NCBI GenBank assembly: GCA_965240325.2
Contig: OZ251225.1
Coordinates: 3,968,001 to 4,032,000 of the forward strand
Length of the DNA: 64,000 nucleotides
Reading direction: 5' to 3'
Source of the DNA: Rebecca billardiae RCC1528
Taxonomy: Eukaryota; Haptophyta
Under the pieces are notes generated by a model. That model was not told the origin of the DNA, made no database searches, and saw only the letters and a list, made by a program, of their open reading frames with translations. Positions 38,405 to 48,611 of the stretch are shown here, in pieces (within the stretch, counting starts at the first letter, position 1; each line of letters opens with the position of its first letter). The position numbers and the translations under genes are program-made.

Positions 38405-41400
38405 TTACATGCCCAGGATCTGAGCACGAAGTTTGAGGAAGGCGGCCGGGCCGAGCGGCTTGGTCATGATGTCGGCCGGGTTCTCGGTGCCGGGGATCAA
38501 GAAGAGCTTGAAGGTGCCGGCTCGGGCGTGCTGACGGTTCCAGTGGTACTGGACGTCGATGTGCTTGGTGCGGTTGTGGTACTTCTCGTTGTCCGTGAGG
38601 TCCACCACCGCCTTGTTGTCCTCGAAGAGCTTGGTCGGCGCGAGCTGCGGGTAGCCGAGGTCGGTGAGCAGCTTGCGCATGAAGATGATCTCCTTGCCGG
38701 CGGAGGTGACGGCCATGTACTCAGCTTCGGTCGAGCTCAGAGCCGTCGTGCGCTGCTTCTCGCGGCGGCCGCTCACCGTCGAGCCGCAGAGGTGCATCAC
38801 GTAGCCGGTGACAGACTTGCGCTCGTCGTGGAGGTCGTTGGCGTAGTCGGCGTCCACGTACGCGACGAGCGTGACGTCCGAGCCCGAGCGGAAGAAGAGG
38901 CCGTGGTTCGGCGTGCCGGCGAGGTAGCGGATGACGCGCTTGGCAGCCTCGAGGTGCTTCTTGCCCGGCTTGGACATGAAGTGGGTGAGCGTGCCGACGG
39001 CGTAGGCGATGTCCGGGCGAAACTGCGTGATGTGGATGAGCGAGCCGACCACGGAGCGGAAGAACGTCGTCGTCTCCGCGTCGAGCGCGTCTGACTCGGA
39101 GCACGGGCCGAGCTTGAGGCCCTCGGTCATCGGCGTGTCGGACGTGTTGCAGTTCATGAAGCCCGTCTTCTCGAGGAGCTCGAGGATGTTCTTGGTGACG
39201 GTCACCATGATGCCGTCCTTGGAGCGCGTGAGCGTGGCCGACAGGTAGCCGTCGATGTCGGCCGTGATGGTCATCTTGTACGAGGATGTGATCTTCGAGA
39301 TGAAGTTGTCGCAGGCGGTCGGGTCGTCGCTGTCGTCGAGGATGAGCATGTCGTCCACGTAGATGCACACGGCGATGATGCCCGACTGCGTGTTGAGGAC
39401 ATAGAGGCACGGGTCGGCCTGGCTCTGCGCGAACCCGTACTCCTTCATCCAGTCGTCGATCATGAGACGCCAGTTGCGGCCGGACTGCTTGAGACCGTAG
39501 AGGCTCTTGAGGAGGCGCAGCACGACGTCGCCCTTCGTCTTCGGCTTGTACCCGAGCGGCAGCTCGAGGTAGATCTCGTAGTCGATCGGCGCGTTGAGGT
39601 ACGCCGTCGTGAAGTCGCCGTGGAAGAGGCGGCGCTGCTTGGCCGCGGCGATGGCGATGATCATCTTGAGGGTCTCGTAGCGGACGACCGAGGAGAAGGT
39701 CTCGTCGTAGTCGATGCCCTCGATCTGCGTGAAGCCCTTGCCCACGACGCGGGCCTTGAACCGCTTGATGTTGCCCTTCTTGTCGCGCTTGATGTTGAAC
39801 ACGGGCGCCGCCTTCAGCGTGCGCATCCCCGGCTTGCGCGGCACCTCCACCCACGTGTCGTTGGCCAGGATGGAGGCGTACTCGGCATCGAGAGCGGCGG
39901 CGAACTGCGTCGCATGCGGGCCGTTGAGTGCTTGCACCGCCGTCGGCGTGTCCGAGAGTCCGATGGCGAGCAGGAGCGCGTAGATGCGCGGCAGCTTGGA
40001 GTAAGTCGGCGACGCGACCGAGTTGACGTGTGCGCGCGCGCGCGTGCGAGATGAGGGCGGGTCGTCGTCGTTGAGCGCGTTGCCGACATCGAGGGAGTCC
40101 TCGGCGCCGGCGGCGTCGTCGTTAGCGTCTCCGACGTAGGCGTGCGGTGCGTCCCCCACCCGCTCAGCGTGTCCGAATGCGCCGGCGCCATCGCGGCGCC
40201 GGACGGCGCCGTGGGAACTTCCCCCATTACCCACATCGGCAGCATGGAGGTCGAGCGGCGGCGACGTCGGCGGCAGCTGCGGCGCGGCGGCGAGCGGGTC
40301 GCGCGCGATGTGAGCGGCGTCGGGGTGGTCGACGTAGAGCGTGTCCTCGTCGAAGCGCACGTGGTGCGAGATGATGAACATGTCCGGGACGATCTGGCCG
40401 TCGCCGGGCACGCGTACGATGATCGCCTTCGTGTAGCGCGTGCGGTTCTTGGGCGGGACGTTCACCATGTGGCCGTCGTCGCCGTGGCCGACGTAGACGC
40501 CCATGACGGCGCGCGGGTCGAGCTTCTTGAAGTGCGTGTTCGGCGGCACGACGTAGGCGACGCAGCCGAAGACACGCAGCTGAGCGAGATCTGGCGGGAA
40601 GCCGCGCAGCAGCTCGAACGGCGTCTTGTCGAACGTCACCGGCGTGGCGATGCGGCGGATGATGTACGCGGCGTGGCGCAGCGCGTCCTTGGCGTAGGCG
40701 TCGATGCGCAGCTTGGAGTGGAACAGGATCGAGCGCGCCGCGTTGAAGAGCGTCTGGATGAAGCGCTCGGCGATCGGGTTGTGCTGCGGCGTGTCGGGCG
40801 GCGTGACCTGGTTGGGGGCGATGCCGTGCGCGCGGCAGATGCCCTCCCAGTCGGTCGAGTTGAGCTCGGGGGCGCCGTCGACGCGGAAGCGGCTGACGGT
40901 GTGGCCGTAGACCGACATGTCGTCGATGAAGCGTCGCATCGCCTCCGGTGCGTCCGAGCGGCGGTCGAGGAAGTAGATGAAGCCGGCCCGGGTGTAGTCG
41001 TCGACAAACACGATCACGTAGAACTTGGCAAAATCGTCCGGGTTCACGATGAACTTGCCGTCGACGTAGCCGGCGACGTCGACATGGACGAGCACGAACG
41101 CCTTCTCCGAGCGGGGCGACGTGGACGTGAACGAGTTGCGCTTCATCTTGGCGAGCGCGCACGAGCAGTCCGACTTGAGGTTGCGCGCGCCGAGGTGCTT
41201 GGATGCGGCGAGCGTGCGGTTGACGGCAGCTGCGTGAGCGTGGCCGAGCCGGAGGTGAGCGACGCGCGAGAGCTCGTCGGTGTCCTTGAACTCGACGCAG
41301 CACTCGTCGCAGAACGTGTCGTCGTCCGGCGCGAGGTCGGCGGTCTGCGAGGCCTGGTCCATGGTCACGATGACGAGAGCGCCGTCGGACGTGGGCGGCT

Positions 41401-44161
41401 GCGCCGGCGGCGGCGGCAGCGAGGACTGGAGCGGGGCGGGCGGCACGTGGAGGCCGGACGCGGCGATGGTGGGCGACGGCGAGTCGTCGTCCGGGATGAA
41501 GACGGCGCATGCGAGATCGCGGCCGTGCAGAGGAACGAGCTTGTCGCCGTACAGCAGGTACCGGCCGCCCTGCGCGTGGATCGGGGTGGCGCCGGACATG
41601 AAGGTGGTCGGCGCCGCGAGCGAGATGAACGAGATGCCGAGGCGGGTCAGCCAAGTGTCGCTCATGTAGAAGCCCGGGACGTCTGGAGAGAGCGGGACGT
41701 CCATGAGCGGCAGCGTGATGAGGTCGCCGTCGATCGAGCGCATGCCGAGGGCGAACGAGGCCGAGGTGTTGATCTTGATCCGCGTGCCGTTCGCCGCGCG
41801 CGCCTCCGAGAACTGGCGGAAGGACTTGGCGGCAAACCGAGAGAACGCGGTCGAGGCGATGGTGGTGTCCGCGCCGGTGTCGATCATGATCGAGATGCTC
41901 GCCTGGGCGATGTCGCCTGTGAACGGCGTGCCGATGGCGAAGGAGATCGTCGAGTGCACGTTCTCAATCTCCTCCGGATCGGCGAGCAACGGCTGCTGGA
42001 TGCAGGTCGGGTTGATCGGGTCAAACGAGCGGGAGACGCCGCAGATGATGGGCGGGCCGGTGCGGGCGCAGCAGGTGACCGCGGTGAGGATCGAGATGAT
42101 GGCGAGGACGGCGAGCGCGACGAGGAAGAGGAAGGCACCGTGCGAGGACTTGAAGAGCGCGCGGAGCCGACCCTCGTGCTTGAACCGCGGCGGCGGCGGC
42201 TCGTACCGGACGATCAGGTCATCGATGTAGGCGCCGGCGTCACCGAAAGACCGTGCGCGATGGATCTCGGCCTCGGCCGCGGCGGCTGCGGCGAGGAACT
42301 CGTACGGGCTGAGCGTGAGCGGCTCTCCGGCGAGCTGGCCGAGGTGGCCGAGCGGGTAGGTGTAGTTGCCCGCGGTGGAGACGTCGTCCAGGCTGGGGCA
42401 GTCGTCGGACGTGTCCGAGGCCGCGTCCGAAGCCGAGGTCGTGGACGAGGGAGTGCACGGGACAAGGTCCGGCAGCTCATCGTCCGTCTCCGAGGCCGAG
42501 TCGGAGGCGGAGTCGTCGCGGTCGTCCGGGGGGTTGGCGAGACGGAACGGCTTGAGGTGGAACGGCTCGTAGGAGGCGGGCTTGCGGATGGACTGGCGCA
42601 ACGCCATGATGAGCACATTCTGGCCGCGCTCGAGCTCGGCCGCCGTCGCGAGCTGGATCGGGGAGCCGGCCTCAGACGCCGGCGGCGACGGCGAGTCGAC
42701 CTGCGTCGGCGGCGACGGCGGGCCGAAGGGCGGCGGCGGCGAGCTGGCCTGCGTCGGCGGGTCGAACAGTGGCGGCGGCGGCGAGTAGAGCGCCGGCTGC
42801 TGGTCGATGAGCGACAGCGCCGGCTGCTGCGAGTCGGCGGGCGGCGGCAGCGGCGGCGTGTTGGTGAGCGCCGGCTGCGAGTTGGAGTGCGCCCGCGACA
42901 GCTGCGGGTCGGCGGGCGGCGGCGAGTTGGCGGGCGGCGGCGGCGGCGGCGGCGCGCCGGCGGGCTGCCGCGACGACGGCGTGAGGACGAGCGTCGGCAG
43001 CGAGTTGAAGCGCGCCCGCGACAGCGGCGAGTCGGCGGGCGGCTGCGAGTTGGCGGGCGGTGGCGGTGGCGCGTCGGCGTCGGTCGCCGCCGGCTGCGAG
43101 TTGGGGCCTGACGCCGAGCCCGAGATGGAGATGGCGTTGAGCGTCGGCGTGCCGTCCTGGATGAGCCGCACGCGCGTCGTGGTCGCCGACGGCTTCGCCC
43201 GCTGCGGCGTCGGCTGCGGCTGCGACTGCGAGGGCGCGGAGGGCACGCGCTGGAGCTTGTTGGACTTGTGAGTCGGGCGGCGCGCGCCGCCGGAGCGAGC
43301 GTCGGCTGCGGGCGTCGCGCCCGAGGAGCGCGAGGTGGACGTGTGGGGGCGGTTCGGGCAGTCGCGGTTCCAGTGCATGCCGCCGCAGTACTTGCACGGG
43401 GTAGGAGGCATGGATGCGCCGGGCTGGCCCTTGGAGGTGAGCGCGTTGACGGCCTGGCGGTTGGGGTTCGTGCCGTTGGCGGCGGCGGCGACGCGGTCGA
43501 GATCGTGCACGCGCTCGATGAGATCCTCCACCGAGATGGGCTGGTCGTTCATCGTCGCGATCACCGAGCTGACGAAGGACGGGTTGCGGCCGTAGAGGTT
43601 CACGAGGATCACGACGAGCGTGAAGATGTCGTCCTTGATCTCGACGCCGCGCAGCTCCGTGGCGTTGGACATCACGCGGGCAGCAAAGGCGTGGAAGCTC
43701 TCGCTCGGCGACAGTTTGATCGAGAGCAGGGCGTACAGCTTGGCGACGAGCGAGGAGGGGCGGGAGCTGTTGCAGCGCACGTTGAGCGCGTTGACGAGAT
43801 GAGACAGCTCGAGCCCGAGACCCGAGTGCTGCAACTGCGCGATGATCGGGTCGAGGATGCGAGGAGCGACCGCCTTGAGAAGCAACTGCACGATGAAAGC
43901 CTGCGTGCGCAGCTGCTTGGCCTGGATGGTGGCGGCGGCGGTGGACGGGGGGCAGACGATGGGCTTGTCCGCGCCGGTATCGTCCTTGCCCGGCTCGAGG
44001 GGCGAGGACGGGTTGGAGAACGCGAGCGCGACGTCCATGTCCGGCTTCGACGTGACCATGACCACAAGAACGGAGATGGCCGTGCGGAGGTCCTGCGGCT
44101 TGAGGACGAGAGCTCGCGGCGGGAGCTGGTCACGCATGTCGCCACCCGGCGGCTCCGCCAT
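38405..44161 (-). CDS. Copia Gag-Pol polyprotein
   Basis: A 1918-residue uninterrupted frame. Gag has a zinc knuckle CKYCGGMHWNRDC at about 254. A Pro/Ser-rich linker with a hydrophobic stretch (FLFLVALAVLAIISILTAV) precedes the aspartic protease, active site MIDTGADTTIAS at about 758. Integrase has the HHCC finger (HLRLGHAH, then CSCA, about 970-1003), then Asp (VHVDVAGYV), Asp (FRVDGAPEL) and Glu (NPIAERFIQTLF) of the DDE core. Reverse transcriptase carries VCIYVDDMLIL at about 1597. RNase H has YVDADYANDL and SSTEAEYMAV. All catalytic residues that I looked for are present, so the element may be competent. The first ATG lies at the LTR/primer-site junction; the next in-frame Met (MRDQLPP) is an alternative start. 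Confidence 0.95.
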   Translation of the reverse strand: MAEPPGGDMRDQLPPRALVLKPQDLRTAISVLVVMVTSKPDMDVALAFSNPSSPLEPGKDDTGADKPIVCPPSTAAATIQAKQLRTQAFIVQLLLKAVAPRILDPIIAQLQHSGLGLELSHLVNALNVRCNSSRPSSLVAKLYALLSIKLSPSESFHAFAARVMSNATELRGVEIKDDIFTLVVILVNLYGRNPSFVSSVIATMNDQPISVEDLIERVHDLDRVAAAANGTNPNRQAVNALTSKGQPGASMPPTPCKYCGGMHWNRDCPNRPHTSTSRSSGATPAADARSGGARRPTHKSNKLQRVPSAPSQSQPQPTPQRAKPSATTTRVRLIQDGTPTLNAISISGSASGPNSQPAATDADAPPPPPANSQPPADSPLSRARFNSLPTLVLTPSSRQPAGAPPPPPPPANSPPPADPQLSRAHSNSQPALTNTPPLPPPADSQQPALSLIDQQPALYSPPPPLFDPPTQASSPPPPFGPPSPPTQVDSPSPPASEAGSPIQLATAAELERGQNVLIMALRQSIRKPASYEPFHLKPFRLANPPDDRDDSASDSASETDDELPDLVPCTPSSTTSASDAASDTSDDCPSLDDVSTAGNYTYPLGHLGQLAGEPLTLSPYEFLAAAAAAEAEIHRARSFGDAGAYIDDLIVRYEPPPPRFKHEGRLRALFKSSHGAFLFLVALAVLAIISILTAVTCCARTGPPIICGVSRSFDPINPTCIQQPLLADPEEIENVHSTISFAIGTPFTGDIAQASISIMIDTGADTTIASTAFSRFAAKSFRQFSEARAANGTRIKINTSASFALGMRSIDGDLITLPLMDVPLSPDVPGFYMSDTWLTRLGISFISLAAPTTFMSGATPIHAQGGRYLLYGDKLVPLHGRDLACAVFIPDDDSPSPTIAASGLHVPPAPLQSSLPPPPAQPPTSDGALVIVTMDQASQTADLAPDDDTFCDECCVEFKDTDELSRVAHLRLGHAHAAAVNRTLAASKHLGARNLKSDCSCALAKMKRNSFTSTSPRSEKAFVLVHVDVAGYVDGKFIVNPDDFAKFYVIVFVDDYTRAGFIYFLDRRSDAPEAMRRFIDDMSVYGHTVSRFRVDGAPELNSTDWEGICRAHGIAPNQVTPPDTPQHNPIAERFIQTLFNAARSILFHSKLRIDAYAKDALRHAAYIIRRIATPVTFDKTPFELLRGFPPDLAQLRVFGCVAYVVPPNTHFKKLDPRAVMGVYVGHGDDGHMVNVPPKNRTRYTKAIIVRVPGDGQIVPDMFIISHHVRFDEDTLYVDHPDAAHIARDPLAAAPQLPPTSPPLDLHAADVGNGGSSHGAVRRRDGAGAFGHAERVGDAPHAYVGDANDDAAGAEDSLDVGNALNDDDPPSSRTRARAHVNSVASPTYSKLPRIYALLLAIGLSDTPTAVQALNGPHATQFAAALDAEYASILANDTWVEVPRKPGMRTLKAAPVFNIKRDKKGNIKRFKARVVGKGFTQIEGIDYDETFSSVVRYETLKMIIAIAAAKQRRLFHGDFTTAYLNAPIDYEIYLELPLGYKPKTKGDVVLRLLKSLYGLKQSGRNWRLMIDDWMKEYGFAQSQADPCLYVLNTQSGIIAVCIYVDDMLILDDSDDPTACDNFISKITSSYKMTITADIDGYLSATLTRSKDGIMVTVTKNILELLEKTGFMNCNTSDTPMTEGLKLGPCSESDALDAETTTFFRSVVGSLIHITQFRPDIAYAVGTLTHFMSKPGKKHLEAAKRVIRYLAGTPNHGLFFRSGSDVTLVAYVDADYANDLHDERKSVTGYVMHLCGSTVSGRREKQRTTALSSTEAEYMAVTSAGKEIIFMRKLLTDLGYPQLAPTKLFEDNKAVVDLTDNEKYHNRTKHIDVQYHWNRQHARAGTFKLFLIPGTENPADIMTKPLGPAAFLKLRAQILGM

Positions 44162-44479
44162 GTCAAAGGGTGAAGAGAGCGACAGGGCCGTGAGGCCCGA
44201 GAGCGTGACGAGGGGGGCGAGGATGCCCCGAGGGACTGGAGTTCGACTGATGCAATGCGAAGCGGTACGGAACTGAACTGCCCTGGCGAGGAAGGAATCC
44301 CGAGCCGTCTAAGACTGTGCTGGAGGCACTGATAGCCATCAACGGGTAAGTCGGGAAAGTGGCCATGATGGGCGCGTGTATGATCCCGACTCGATAATGA
44401 ATGTCGGTGTAGTGTGACGGTTGGTGATCCGGGTGTGTACGCACGGGAGAGCGAGTCCGGGTAACGTTGGATCTTGACA
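44161..44479 (-). repeat. Copia 5' LTR
   Basis: 319 bp. In sense orientation it ends CCCTTTGACA, and TGGCGGAGCC follows directly as a likely tRNA primer-binding site. The first ATG of gag overlaps this junction. Confidence 0.95.
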
Positions 44480-44569
44480 GTCACACTACAGTACCGTGCG
44501 CCGCGACCGACCCCTGTGTCAGGGCGAAGCACCAGGCAAGGCTAAGCAGCATGCCTTGGGACAAGGGTG

Positions 44570-45419
44570 GTGGGCGCACGGTCGGACTCGGCAAGTTGGC
44601 ACGCCCTCCGCACTGGGGCGTCCCAACTTTCCGGAGGGCGTGCCAACTTGGAAGTTGGTAGGCGCCCGCCGCCCTGGGCGCCCGTTGGCGCTGATGGCCG
44701 TGCGGCCGTGCGTGCGCGAGCGCTCGCCTCGCGCCGCGCTCCCGCGCGCACAGCGCGCGCTCGGCCGCGCGCGACGCGGCGGAGTCGAGGCTGACATGCC
44801 CCTGGCCCACTTCGCGCCGCGCAACGCCGCCCACGCCCATCGCCGCTCGCACGCGCAGGCCTGCCGCGCACGGCTTGGGCTTTCAGCACACTGGCTGGCG
44901 GCGGCGCGCCGGGCCGAGGGTTCGGCCGGTGTTGCGCCCCTCGGCCAGGCTGAGACTTGGCGGAGGCGTGGGTAGTATCGTCACCTGCCCAGACCCCGGG
45001 CCTCGCCGTCAGAGTGTGCACGCGAGGCGCGCTGTCGTGGTCGACAGGTGAGGCGCCGCGTGCTCGCCCTCGAGCGGGGCAGCGGACGTACCGGCAGGCG
45101 CGCGCGCACACAGCGGGGCTAGCTGCTTCCGGCTGGGTAGATCGACGGCGCATGCCCTGGCCTTGGTCTGGGAGGCGTGCGCGGGTTCGGAGGCCGGTGA
45201 ACGCTCGGCGCGGACCCACGTGTCTTGCCTGGCACGGTTGCGCCACAGCTCGGCAGCCAGTCTCGAGGATGAGTGGCATCAGAGCGCTTGCCGGCGGGCT
45301 GGCGGGCTCAACCGCCGGGCCGATGCCCACGCCTTGGCCGGGATGCGACCAGCCCCGCGTCCTCCGCAGCCGCCTGGAGCCGCCGACCCGCTGCCCAAGG
45401 CCCGCGGCCGGCGGGCCGC
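44570..45419 (+). repeat. Left 850-bp inverted arm of the 4.04-kb element
   Basis: Pairs with 47757-48611. Matching ends at GGCGGGCCGC. It contains a subterminal TTGGCACGCCCTCCG / CGGAGGGCGTGCCAA hairpin, so the arm itself can fold. Confidence 0.9.
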
Positions 45420-45459
45420 TTGGCGGATGGTCAGAAGAGCAGGCGGCCGAGTGGGCTGG

Positions 45460-46100
45460 GCGGCAGCGAGGGTGGTGGGGATGGAGGCGGGCTCGGCGGC
45501 GGAGGCGGCGGAGGAAGGCGTGATGGCGGGCTCGGCGGCGGTGAGGATGGCAGGTTCAGTGCCGGCGATGACGGTGGGCTTGGCGGTGAGCTCGGCGGTG
45601 GCTAACGTGGCAGACTTGGCGGTGGGATCGGCTGCCGGCTTGGTGGCAACGCAGGCGGCGGCGACGGTAGCGGGCTCGGCAGCGAGCTCGGCGGCGTGGT
45701 CGGAGGCGGTGCTGATGGCGGCGATGATGGTAGCGGGCTTGTTGGCGGCGATGCAGGCAGCGACGGCTGCGTGCTCAGCGGCGGGCTTTGTGGCGGCGAT
45801 GTAGGCGGTGATGACGGTGGTGGGCTCAGCGGCGGGGTCGGTAGCGGCGACGGCAGCGGCAGGCTCGAGGTGGGCTTGGTGGCGGTGATGGCGGTCGGGC
45901 TCGGCGATGGACTTAGCGGCGGTGGGCTCGGGGGCGGAGCCGGTGGCGGCGAAGGAGCCGAGCCCAGCGCCTAGGCTCGGCGCTGGGGTGGATGAGACGG
46001 GCTTGGTTGTCCGTGGAGGGCTTGGTGGCGGCGACTTGGCGACGATGGCTGTGAGCGGCGGAGTGGCCGTGAGCTGGCGGCAGCGGTGACGGTGGCTTGA
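45460..46100. repeat. Minisatellite of GGCGGyGATGG / GGCTyGGCGG units
   Basis: About 640 bp of imperfect short repeats within the 4.04-kb element. It translates to Gly/Ser/Ala-rich strings in plus frames, and I do not treat these as genes. Confidence 0.7.
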
Positions 46101-47756
46101 GAACCGAGGCTGGCTCGGCGGCGGGTTCGGCGGCCGCGACGGAGACGGGATGTGAGGCGGCTAGGGCGGCGGTGTGGGGCGGGAATACTGCGTCGCTGTT
46201 GCGCTCGGTCAGAGCTTGGCGGGGACACAGCGCGGCCAAGCTCCGGGCGTTGGCGCTGCCGCCAGGTTGGCCGCAGGCCACCCAGTCGGCAAAGCTCGGG
46301 CGGCAGCGATGCCCAGACATGAAGGAGGGCATTGCGGGATCGCTGCGTCACCTCAGGAAGGCTGAGTCTATGAGAGAGATGATCGCCACTGCTCAGTCTG
46401 GTGGAGTTCGATGAACTGACTTAGACGACTTAGCGACCGTAGGCTGCTGCTCGGCGTTGTCAGAGTCGTCATCCAACCTAGCGCCATCTCGGCGCAGTAC
46501 GTATCGATTGAGTCATTGCGCGGAAGAGATGTCATCGCGACTCAGAGTTCGTCACGTGCCACTCAACCGCGTCCCACCGGCCCCACTACCATCTTGGGCG
46601 AGCGCCTGCAGACGATACGGCGGGCAGCATCACAGTCTGCGCTCCTGCTGAGTGCTAGCTGATGATGACTGCGTCAGACGACTGCGCGTTGCAGCCGCAG
46701 CCATACCGTATATACACTCTCAGCAGGATTACGTGCGAGTTGTTCTGCGTCCTAACGGTTCCGGCGCGTGACGTGACGGTTTTGGTGTCAGTATCACATC
46801 ACGACTCGATGGATCACGACGAGTGGCGCTTCACGAGTAAGTGTAGCAGCATTAGAAGCATAGACAGTCGTCCGTCATCGTCTGGTTCCCCTGAGAAGTC
46901 TTCTGGAATGCGTCAGCGACATGCTCCCGCGGCGTGGTCAGTGGTCCAAGTCAGGCACATCCGGCAGCCTGACCTCATCCCACATGCCGCGCGGGCAGAG
47001 GGGCGCGTCGTGCCCACGCGACTGGCATCCAAGAAGTTGCAGGGACGGAATGAGTGTCAGCAGTGGACCGCCCGCGGCTCGCCGCAGCTTCATCAACCAG
47101 AAGATGCCCAACGTGCTCAATTTCATCACCAAGATGCCCCAGGGCATCCAGCTCAAGATTCCAACCTCAACAACCAGAGCAACGACGATGGCGGCTCATC
47201 AGCTCGGCGGGCGACGGGCGGTGGGCATCACGACGACGACGGTGCTGGCGCGGCTGCGAGCGGCGACGCAGCTCCGCGCGGCATCGGCGCGGCTACGAGC
47301 GGCGACGCAGCCGCGCCGCCGCCGCCCGCGCCGCCCGCGGCCGCGCCGCTATCCCGTATAGAACGACCGGCCGTCACGCGCTCGGTGCCACGTACATTCG
47401 GACGCGGCAATGAGTAGCATGCACCACAGTCCGGCCGTCTCAGGTCGCTGTCGTTGGCAGCCAGCCGGCGCCGGGCGCGATGGCGCCGGGCGCTCGCGCG
47501 CGATCAAGGATTGATTGCCAAGTCGTCAGCCGACGACTGGGAAGCTGAGCCTGATGCTGCCCGCTGCCGGGTCGCGGGACGAATGACGAGCAGCCTACGG
47601 TCCGTGAACCTGCGTCAGCTCCTAGAACTCTTCCAGACATGGTGAGGATCTCCCTCACGAACTCAGCCCTCTCGCGCTGACGCAGCGCGTCCGCTGCCAC
47701 TCTACGGACAGTCTACGGCCCTGCGGCCTGCTGCGTGCCGCGAGCTATCAGACAGC
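46101..47756. other. Core of the 4.04-kb element, no assigned gene
   Basis: The longest frame (46662-47417, +) encodes 251 residues ending in Ala/Pro/Asp low complexity. An overlapping frame has a more protein-like stretch (RRSFINQKMPNVLNFITKMP, about 47080-47140). I recognise neither. If the element is autonomous, its enzyme is not visible here. Confidence 0.35.
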
Positions 47757-48611
47757 GCGGCCCGCCGGCCGCGGGCCTTGGGCAGCGGGTCGACGGCTCC
47801 AGGCGGCTGCGGAGGACGCGGGGCTGGTCGCATCCCGGCCAAGGCGTGGGCATCGGCCCGGCGGTTGAGCCCGCCAGCCCGCCGGCAAGCGCTCTGATGC
47901 CACTCATCCTCGAGACTGGCTGCCAGAGCTGTCGCGCAACCGTGCCAGGCAAGACACGTGGGTCCGCGCCGAGCGTTCACCGGCCTCCGAACCCGCGCAC
48001 GCCTCCCAGACCAAGGCCAGGGCATGCGCCGTCGATCTACCCAGCCGGAAGCAGCTCGACAGCCCCGCTGTGTGCGCGCGCGCCTGCCGGTACGTCCGCT
48101 GCCCCGCTCGAGGGCGAGCACGCGGCGCCTCACCTGTCGACCACGACAGCGCGCCTCGCGTGCACACTCTGACGGCGAGGCCCGGGGTCTGGGCAGGCGA
48201 CGATACTACCCACGCCTCCGCCAAGTCTCAGCCTGGCCGAGGGGCGCAACACCGGCCGAACCCTCGGCCCGGCGCGCCGCCGCCAGCCAGTGTGCTGAAA
48301 GCCCAAGCCGTGCGCGGCAGGCCTGCGCGTGCGAGCGGCGATGGGCGTGGGCGGCGTTGCGCGGCGCGAAGTGGGCCAGGGGCATGTCAGCCTCGACTCC
48401 GCCGCGTCGCGCGCGGCCGAGCGCGCGCTGTGCGCGCGGGAGCGCGGCGCGAGGCGAGCGCTCGCGCACGCACGGCCGCACGGCCATCAGCGCCAACGGG
48501 CGCCCAGGGCGGCGGGCGCCTACCAACTTCCAAGTTGGCACGCCCTCCGGAAAGTTGGGACGCCCCAGTGCGGAGGGCGTGCCAACTTGCCGAGTCCGAC
48601 CGTGCGCCCAC
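47757..48611 (-). repeat. Right inverted arm of the 4.04-kb element
   Basis: Reverse complement of the left arm with only scattered differences seen (for example within CTGTGGCGCAACC versus CTGTCGCGCAACC). It retains the subterminal hairpin. Confidence 0.9.

Larger units (their letters stand above)
37480..44479 (-). mobile_element. Full-length Ty1/copia LTR retrotransposon
   Basis: A 7.0-kb element on the minus strand: 5' LTR 44161-44479, gag-pol 44161-38405, 3' LTR 37480-37798. It is flanked by a perfect 5-bp target duplication GTCAC (37475-37479 and 44480-44484). The LTRs are 319 bp, begin TG and end CA, and look identical by eye, so the insertion is young. A G-rich polypurine tract (GGGTGGGGG in sense) abuts the 3' LTR. 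In pol, integrase precedes reverse transcriptase, the copia order. It carries a 340-bp tandem duplication at its 3' end. Confidence 0.97.
44570..48611. mobile_element. 4.04-kb element with 850-bp terminal inverted repeats, nested in the fold-back element
   Basis: Arms 44570-45419 and 47757-48611 are near-identical reverse complements starting GTGGGCGCACGGTCGGACTC. A 5-bp target duplication GGGTG flanks it (44565-44569, 48612-48616). The uninserted sequence CAAGGGTGTCCAGGGTCC is present at 63303-63320 and, inverted, at 49703-49719, with GGGTG once. This confirms both boundaries. The internal 2.3 kb holds a GGC/GAT-type minisatellite and a stretch without a recognisable gene. Confidence 0.9.

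Noticed and set aside
40142-43111. 989-codon plus-strand open frame across the copia element
   Set aside because: Antisense to the intact gag-pol frame, with Arg/Val/Gly-rich composition and no motif.
46662-47417. Assigning the 251-codon frame in the 4.04-kb element as its transposase
   Set aside because: No catalytic pattern, low-complexity end, and a competing overlapping frame.
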